From positions 1 to 64,000 of the forward strand of contig JANSWO010000009.1 in NCBI GenBank assembly GCA_024743435.1: a stretch of DNA of 64,000 bases, given 5' to 3'. A program made the translations under genes and the position numbers. This document shows, piece after piece, positions 58,497 through 64,000 of this stretch. Each line of letters begins with the position of its first letter. The stretch's first letter is position 1. This DNA comes from Pseudomonadaceae bacterium (GTDB lineage Bacteria > Pseudomonadota > Gammaproteobacteria > Pseudomonadales > Azotimanducaceae). The notes under the pieces were generated by a model. The model saw only the letters and a program-made list of their open reading frames with translations. It did not search any database and was not told the DNA's origin.

Positions 58497-60392
58497 TTAC
58501 TGCCGCTCCACGCCGAGCTCAGATTCCGCGTGGAAGTAGAAACTGGCGACATCGCCCTGCTGCAGCTGACCAAGCAACTGTGAACGCAGCGAAAGCTGTT
58601 CGTTCTCACTGAGGTTCTCGACGTCACCATCGATCACATCAGTCACCGTTACGACCGCGAGATCGCCAAGGCCGAGCGGCGCAATGGCGTTAGACTTGCC
58701 ATTGTCATCCGGCACAGGCAGCCGGAAGGCGGTCTGCAATACACTCAAGGGCGTATCGGGCATGGTGCGCGCGGCATTTTCGACAACCACCCAGGGACGC
58801 TCAAAGCGATCCGCAATCTCGGCCGCCGCTTCATCCGCCTCAAGCGCGGCTAACGCCTCATCTGCCAGCTCTGCGACCTGCTCTCGGGCCTGCTGCCGTG
58901 CGAGCAGAGAAATAATGTCTTCGCGCACCTCATCGAATGGACGCTGTGCGGCGGGCGTGCGCTCCGCCAGACGCATGACAACCAGACTGCCGTCGTCGGC
59001 TTCCACAACACGTGAGTTATAACCGTCGTCCAGCACCTCCTCGGAGAACGCCATATCGCGCAGGGGCGCCTGCTGGAACAGCCCATCACCGGAGCGACGA
59101 GACACGCCGGCTACCCGTACGGGCTCAAGGTCCAGCATCTGCGCGATCGGGTCCAGCGAATCGGCTTCGTCAAACGCGAGCTTATCTATCTCCGGCAAGA
59201 GATCGTTGGTGAGCGCATCGAGTGCGCGACTGCGAGTGAGCCTGGCAATGATCTCCTCGCGAACGTTCTCAAGCGGAACATAATCGGGCTGACGCACTTC
59301 CTCCAGGCGAATGAGGTGCACGCCAAATTCACTCACCACGGGATCCGATATCTCGCCAACGTCGAGTGCCCAGGTCGCTTCCTCAAATTCAGGAACAAAC
59401 GTGCCGCGCTGAACAAAACCCAGATCGCCACCGGACGCTGCTGAGCCAGGATCCTGCGAGTACTCTGCCGCGAGCTCGGCGAAATCCGCACCAGCTGCAA
59501 CGCGCTCTTTAATATCTGCCAGCAACCGAGACGCCTGTTCTTCGCTGCGATCTTCATCCACCTGCAGAAGGATGTGCGACGCACGACGAGTTTCGCTCAG
59601 CTGCGCAGCTTCACGATCGGCTTCATAGGCGGCAACGACATCCTCCTCGCTGATCTCAACTGGATTTGCCGCGAGATAGTCGTCTACGCCGTAGCTGATG
59701 ACGTCCAGCGCCAGCGTTTCTTCAGTGAGATAACGGTCGGCATTGTCGTCAAAATAGTTCAGGGCCTGCTCTTCACTGATCTCGATCTCGGGCAGCAGCT
59801 CGTCTGTACGAAACGCGATGTAGGCAACCGTGCGACGTTGCGCAAGCAGAGCCGCGTTCATCGCGAACTCCCAATCGGGCAGGAAGTGGCTACGCTGCAA
59901 TGCTTGAGTCATCTGGGAGACTTTGATGTTGCCATCAAGCTCATCCAGAAAGCGCGCTGGCGAATAGCCAACGCCTAAGAGCGTGCGAGCAAAAGTATCT
60001 TCGTCGAAGCGGCCATCCACCTGAAAACTGGGGTCAGACTGCAACACTTCCGCGACCTGCCGCTCCGATGCCGCCAGGCCCAACTCGCTGGCACTCTCTT
60101 CGAGTACGGTTCTGGTAATCAACTGGTCCAGCACACGTTCGCGCAACACCAGTGGATCGATCTGCGCGGGATCAATATCGCCGCGGCTGAGTAGCCGCTG
60201 TTGTTCGAGCTGGGTTTCGCCATCAACCCGACTCTGCGGAATATCGACGCCGCCAACGCTCGCGACATCAGGGTCGGTATTGGAAAACGCATCGAAACCA
60301 CCAAAACCAAACAGCGCCAGAACGGCGCAGATGATGAAAACGAGAACCTTGCTTCCAGCGCTTTGGCTCTTGTCTCGCAACTTCATCAGCAT
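58497..60392 (-). CDS. ppiD: Periplasmic folding chaperone PpiD (parvulin-like)
   Basis: A 631-residue inner-membrane-anchored chaperone at the Sec translocon. One N-terminal helix (KVLVFIICAVLALFGFGGF, residues 12-30), a SurA-N-like chaperone region (about 35-250), and one PPIC rotamase domain (about 265-360: ASHILLQVD, AAEYSQDPGSAASGGDLGFV, VVSEFGVHLIRL). The remainder is a second chaperone lobe. ATG 60392 with AGGAG upstream. It lies downstream of hupB on the same strand. Confidence 0.94.
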   Translation of the reverse strand: MLMKLRDKSQSAGSKVLVFIICAVLALFGFGGFDAFSNTDPDVASVGGVDIPQSRVDGETQLEQQRLLSRGDIDPAQIDPLVLRERVLDQLITRTVLEESASELGLAASERQVAEVLQSDPSFQVDGRFDEDTFARTLLGVGYSPARFLDELDGNIKVSQMTQALQRSHFLPDWEFAMNAALLAQRRTVAYIAFRTDELLPEIEISEEQALNYFDDNADRYLTEETLALDVISYGVDDYLAANPVEISEEDVVAAYEADREAAQLSETRRASHILLQVDEDRSEEQASRLLADIKERVAAGADFAELAAEYSQDPGSAASGGDLGFVQRGTFVPEFEEATWALDVGEISDPVVSEFGVHLIRLEEVRQPDYVPLENVREEIIARLTRSRALDALTNDLLPEIDKLAFDEADSLDPIAQMLDLEPVRVAGVSRRSGDGLFQQAPLRDMAFSEEVLDDGYNSRVVEADDGSLVVMRLAERTPAAQRPFDEVREDIISLLARQQAREQVAELADEALAALEADEAAAEIADRFERPWVVVENAARTMPDTPLSVLQTAFRLPVPDDNGKSNAIAPLGLGDLAVVTVTDVIDGDVENLSENEQLSLRSQLLGQLQQGDVASFYFHAESELGVERQ

Positions 60393-60511
60393 TGCGGGCA
60401 TCTCCTGCAAACGAGACAGGCGCCGATAAAGCGCCTGTGCTCAAAGTAAAATGGGTAGGCTTCCGAGCTGCCTGAAGTCAGTGCAGCTCGGAATCAGCCA
60501 TTGTGGACGGC

Positions 60512-60784
60512 CTAGTTCAGGGCGTCTTTCAGTGCTTTACCAGGCTTAAACGCCGGTACGCGAGCGGCTTTGATCTGAATCGTTTCGCCAGTTTTAGGGT
60601 TACGGCCAGCTCGAGCTGCGCGTTCGCGAGCAAGGAAGGTACCGAATCCAACGAGTACCACGGGATCGCTTGCTTTCAGCGATTCAGTAATCGCTTCAAG
60701 AGCCGCATCCAGTGCGCGGGCTGCGGATGCCTTGGAAATATCCGCTTCCTCGGCGATTTTATCGACCAGTTCTGTCTTATTCAC
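60512..60784 (-). CDS. hupB: DNA-binding protein HU-beta
   Basis: A 90-residue nucleoid protein that bends DNA. It begins [27 protein letters not shown] and carries the DNA-binding arm [26 protein letters not shown]. The start is GTG 60784 with GAGGGG at seven bases, giving the exact HU length; the frame is open upstream without support. lon-hupB-ppiD order is conserved. Confidence 0.97.
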   Translation of the reverse strand: MNKTELVDKIAEEADISKASAARALDAALEAITESLKASDPVVLVGFGTFLARERAARAGRNPKTGETIQIKAARVPAFKPGKALKDALN

Positions 60785-61152
60785 TAATGACCCCTCTAAT
60801 GGAGTGAACGAGTTAGTCCGCGCACTGACCTCGGCGCGACGGCACATAGTATCCCGCATATCCGTGCAGACCGCCTGCTTGCGCGCAAGCCGCTGAATTG
60901 CAGAGCAAATCAAACGAGGGCAATAGAGCGCAGCGTGGGCGGACCGAAAACAGCGGGCCAGATGGAGGACTATCTCAAATTGTTGCGGTTGGCTTTGTGA
61001 GCCGCGAACCGACCGGCAGAGACCGCCAGACGGTGCGTAGCACCAAAGCCCGGCGGTTTATAACAAGCACCCATCAGCACTGCAACACGGGCTGGGAGAT
61101 ATCTCACGCAACGGGCCGGACGTTAGCTCGAGCCGCATCCCCGCTTGGCGCT
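60785..61152 (-). other. lon-hupB intergenic region
   Basis: 368 bases without a gene. It carries the hupB promoter at 61057-61085, leaving a leader of about 265 bases. Beyond this promoter no hairpin, site or small ORF stands out. Confidence 0.55.
61057..61085 (-). promoter_or_regulatory. Candidate hupB promoter
   Basis: On the minus strand -35 TTGCAG (61085-61080), exactly 17 bases, then -10 TATAAA (61062-61057). Four of six and five of six consensus matches with ideal spacing. Confidence 0.65.
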
Positions 61153-63543
61153 TCAGTGCGCGCTGATCGACTCGCCCCGCGGCTCGTCGGGCCCATCGGA
61201 TTCGCCGCCGACAACCGCGACCGGTGCCAATGGCTCGGGCTGACGCTCGAGCGCAATCGCCAGCACCTCATCAATCCACTCAACGGGACTGATGACGAGA
61301 TTCGCTTTCACATTATCCGGTATCTCTTTCAAATCTCGTTCGTTTTCCTTGGGAATGATGACCTGCTTGATACCGCCCCGATGCGCGGCAAGCAGCTTCT
61401 CCTTGAGCCCACCGATTGGCAAGACCTGACCTCGGAGCGTGATTTCACCGGTCATCGCGACATCGGCGCGCACTGCAATTTCCGTAAGCACGGAGACAAG
61501 AGCCGTGCACATGCCGATACCGGCGCTGGGCCCATCCTTTGGTGTCGCGCCTTCCGGCACGTGTACGTGCAGATCGAATTTCTCGTGGAAATCTTTGGCA
61601 ACCCCGAGCGCATCACTACGGGAACGAACAACCGTGAGCGCTGCCTGAATGGATTCCTGCATGACATCACCGAGCGATCCGGTCTTCGTCTGCCGACCTT
61701 TACCCGGCACGCTGACTGCTTCGATATTCAACAGCTCACCACCCATGGGCGTCCACGCGAGCCCGGTGACGATACCTACGCGGTTCTTTTCTTCAGCCAG
61801 ACCGTAGCTGTAGCGCCACACCCCGTTGAAGCGCTCAACTTCCGCCGGCTCGATATTGTGCGGCGCGCCCTCCTCGCCCAATGCACTGGCTTTCACAACC
61901 TTGCGGCAAAGCTTGGCGATCTCGCGCTCAAGACCACGTACACCGGCTTCTTTTGTGTAGTAGCGAATGATGTGTAACAACGCTGCATCGCTGACGTTGA
62001 TCTCATCGTCAGCCAATCCAGCAAGCTTGCGTTGCTTCGGCAACAGGTGACGAGACGCAATATTCAGCTTCTCATCTTCGGTGTAGCCCGGCAGGCGGAT
62101 GATCTCCATCCGATCCAGAAGCGGCGCGGGAATATTCATGGAATTCGATGTGCACACGAAGAACACATCGGACAAATCGTAATCCACTTCAAGATAGTGG
62201 TCGTTAAACGTGCTGTTCTGCTCCGGATCCAGCACTTCGAGAAGCGCAGACGCCGGATCACCGCGCATATCCATGCCCATCTTGTCCACTTCATCAAGCA
62301 GGAAGAGCGGGTTGCGCACGGTGGCCTTGGACATCTTCTGAATCACTTTGCCCGGCAACGCACCGATATAGGTACGTCGGTGGCCTCGGATCTCAGCCTC
62401 GTCACGAACGCCACCAAGAGCCATCCGTACAAACTTGCGACCGGTTGCCTTGGCAATCGACTCGCCGAGCGAGGTCTTGCCAACGCCAGGAGGGCCAACG
62501 AGACACAACACCGGACCGCTGACTTTACGAACGCGCCCCTGTATGGCGAGGAACTCCAAGATCCGCTCCTTGACCTCATCCAGACCAAAATGGTCTTCAC
62601 TGAGAATCCGCTCGGCTTCCGCCAGGTCCCGGCGAACGCGAGAACGCTTGCTCCAGGGCACACTGACAATCCAGTCCAGGTAGCTGCGCACAACAGTCGC
62701 CTCGGCCGACATCGGCGCCATGAGCTTGAGCTTGTTGAGTTCAGCGTTGGCTTTTTCCTCAGCCTCCTTGGGCATTTTCTGTTCGGCGATCTTGCTCGCG
62801 AGTTCTTCGAGCTCGTTCGGCGCATCGTCCATGTCGCCGAGTTCTTTCTGGATCGCCTTCATCTGCTCGTTTAAGTAGTACTCGCGCTGGCTCTTCTCCA
62901 TCTGCTTCTTGACCCGGCCGCGAATTCGCTTCTCCATCTTCGCCAGGTCAAGTTCGCTGTCGAGCAAGCTCAAGAGGTAGTCCATTCGCTCCGGGAAATC
63001 GATGGTCTCCAGCAGCGCCTGTTTGTGCTCGATCTTCAATGACAACTGGGCGGCAATGGTGTCGAGCAGGCGAGCGGGATCATCGATGCTGGCCAACGAT
63101 GACATCACTTCGCTCGGCACTTTCTTGCTCTGCGACACGTACTGTTCGAAGTGGCTCATGATCGAGCGGACCGCGCTATCGCGCTCCGAGGCATCTACGA
63201 TCGGCTCATCGTGGACGGTGACATCAGCGACAAAGAAGCCAGCGGAATCGCTGCGCAGCTCTTCCACAGCAGCTCTGAAGCCTCCCTCGACCAACACCTT
63301 CACTGTGCCGTCGGGTAGTTTCAGCAACTGCAGGACGGTAGCGACCGTGCCGACATCGAACAGGTCATCCGCATTAGGACCATCGACATCTGCATCGCGC
63401 TTGGCGACGAGCAACACCTGCTTGTCCGCAGACATGGCGGCGTCAAGCGCGTCAATCGAGCTGGCCGTGCCAACGAATAGCGGGTGCACCCCATGGGGAT
63501 AGACGACCATGTCGCGCAGGGGTATGACTGGAATATCTTGCAT
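61153..63543 (-). CDS. lon: ATP-dependent protease Lon
   Basis: A 796-residue AAA+ protease degrading misfolded and regulatory proteins. N-terminal LON substrate domain (1-200), coiled coil (200-300), Walker A GPPGVGKTSLGES (near 355), Walker B LFLLDEVDKMG, and the Ser-Lys dyad in TPKDGPSAGIGM and GGLKEKLLAAHRGG. ATG 63543 chosen; a GTG three codons earlier is possible. Together with clpX just upstream this is the standard clpX-lon-hupB-ppiD cluster. Confidence 0.97.
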   Translation of the reverse strand: MQDIPVIPLRDMVVYPHGVHPLFVGTASSIDALDAAMSADKQVLLVAKRDADVDGPNADDLFDVGTVATVLQLLKLPDGTVKVLVEGGFRAAVEELRSDSAGFFVADVTVHDEPIVDASERDSAVRSIMSHFEQYVSQSKKVPSEVMSSLASIDDPARLLDTIAAQLSLKIEHKQALLETIDFPERMDYLLSLLDSELDLAKMEKRIRGRVKKQMEKSQREYYLNEQMKAIQKELGDMDDAPNELEELASKIAEQKMPKEAEEKANAELNKLKLMAPMSAEATVVRSYLDWIVSVPWSKRSRVRRDLAEAERILSEDHFGLDEVKERILEFLAIQGRVRKVSGPVLCLVGPPGVGKTSLGESIAKATGRKFVRMALGGVRDEAEIRGHRRTYIGALPGKVIQKMSKATVRNPLFLLDEVDKMGMDMRGDPASALLEVLDPEQNSTFNDHYLEVDYDLSDVFFVCTSNSMNIPAPLLDRMEIIRLPGYTEDEKLNIASRHLLPKQRKLAGLADDEINVSDAALLHIIRYYTKEAGVRGLEREIAKLCRKVVKASALGEEGAPHNIEPAEVERFNGVWRYSYGLAEEKNRVGIVTGLAWTPMGGELLNIEAVSVPGKGRQTKTGSLGDVMQESIQAALTVVRSRSDALGVAKDFHEKFDLHVHVPEGATPKDGPSAGIGMCTALVSVLTEIAVRADVAMTGEITLRGQVLPIGGLKEKLLAAHRGGIKQVIIPKENERDLKEIPDNVKANLVISPVEWIDEVLAIALERQPEPLAPVAVVGGESDGPDEPRGESISAH

Positions 63544-63632
63544 GATGTCCACTTCAGCGTATGTCAGCGGCGAACTTTACCGCACCACAGAGGGTGAGGC
63601 GTGAAGGGTTGTCTCGGAATCGTGAGCGAAGC

Positions 63633-63739
63633 GCGCCAAAGCCTGACATCGGCCACACTTTTGCCATGAATGCCCGCTGCATGTATGCCGCATGACGGGC
63701 GGCCCGAACGGCAATCCGCGGGAGCGCCAAAAGCCTGAC
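63633..63739. repeat. Direct repeat in the clpX-lon gap
   Basis: GCGCCAAAGCCTGAC (63633-63647) recurs as GCGCCAAAAGCCTGAC (63724-63739), with one extra A and 91 bases between starts. Both lie in the 246-base non-coding region that should carry the lon promoter. Confidence 0.6.
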
Positions 63740-63789
63740 GCTCAACCGGTGGGCTAAAGCGCCAGACGACCTCTGAGGGCGAGGCTGCG

Positions 63790-64000
63790 CTAGTCTTCAG
63801 CCGCCTTGGGCGCGTCGACGTTCTCGTAGATGAGCATCGGTTCGCTCTCACCCTTGATCACGCTCTCATCGATGACGACCTTGCTGACGTTATCGGTCGA
63901 TGGCAGATCGTACATCGTGCTCAACAGCACCGATTCGAGAATCGAGCGCAGGCCTCGAGCGCCGGTTTTGCGCTCCATCGCCTTGCGTGCGACGGCCGCA
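63790..64000 (-). CDS. clpX: ATP-dependent Clp protease ATP-binding subunit ClpX (3' end)
   Basis: The last 69 codons of clpX, cut by the window edge. [43 protein letters not shown] and SEPMLIYE are the C-terminal small AAA+ domain of ClpX. Stop TAG at 63792-63790. ClpX unfolds substrates for ClpP. Confidence 0.95.
   Translation of the reverse strand, partial: AAVARKAMERKTGARGLRSILESVLLSTMYDLPSTDNVSKVVIDESVIKGESEPMLIYENVDAPKAAED

Overview
The window is chromosomal DNA from a heterotrophic gammaproteobacterium. It carries LolA, HflD, SohB, NhaB, MltD, PpiD, ThrH and a PA4642-type protein. From memory of the Pseudomonas chromosome, two long runs keep Pseudomonas-like gene order: tus-cysG-serS-rarA-lolA-ftsK-aat-bpt-infA-clpA-clpS-csp-icd-mnmA-hflD-purB, and thrH-cysH-cysB-aroG-nfuA-metH-cysI-nudC-nhaB-dnaQ-rnhA-mltD-ppiD-hupB-lon-clpX. 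The species is not identifiable from the sequence. There are no rRNA or tRNA genes, insertion sequences, prophages or CRISPR arrays, and nearly all DNA is coding.

Layout. 1-2130: a 137-bp tandem repeat array, a putative outer-membrane barrel protein and an ABM-type monooxygenase. 2169-6267 (+): an acyl-CoA dehydrogenase and an APH-like kinase run directly into tusDCB-tusE (tRNA 2-thiouridine sulfur relay). 6320-13874 (-): siroheme synthase, serS, crcB, rarA, lolA, ftsK. 14096-16312 (+): PA4642-like, aat, bpt, infA. 16545-21848: clpA, clpS, csp and icd, that is, N-end-rule proteolysis beside its two aminoacyl-protein transferases. 22185-23437 (-): moaCDE. 23638-28398 (+): mnmA-hflD-purB-GNAT and a secreted NTF2-like protein. 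28508-32006 (-): rraA-like gene and a GntR-prpB-prpC methylcitrate operon with palindromic operators. 32080-36875: thrH, cysH, a thioredoxin-like protein, cysB, GNAT, 5'-nucleotidase, DUF465. 37095-40842: PilZ, TerB-like, a small membrane protein, an aromatic-rich leader peptide with attenuator ahead of DAHP synthase, a 129-bp tandem repeat array, and nfuA with an IscR-type site. 41161-48692 (+): metH, sulfite reductase plus DUF934, and a Kef-type antiporter. 48726-64000: acuI, sohB, nudC, nhaB, dnaQ-rnhA-methyltransferase, mltD, ppiD, hupB, lon and the 3' end of clpX.

How the genes connect. Sulfur runs through the window: APS/PAPS reductase, siroheme synthase, sulfite reductase, the regulator CysB, methionine synthase, and sulfur relay into tRNA (Tus, MnmA), molybdopterin (MoaD/E) and Fe-S clusters (NfuA). 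Protein quality control is the second theme: ClpA/ClpS, Lon, ClpX, SohB, PpiD.

The most notable items are the attenuator-type leader before aroG (a 42-codon ORF with Tyr-Trp-Leu-Gly-Phe-Trp-Phe-Ala-Phe just before its stop, and a classical terminator), two structured tandem-repeat arrays, an IscR type-1-like site upstream of nfuA, a self-consistent GntR operator pair for prp, a split ACAD10/11-like kinase plus dehydrogenase pair, and a CxxC thioredoxin-like protein beside cysH. I found no unmistakably new multi-gene system.
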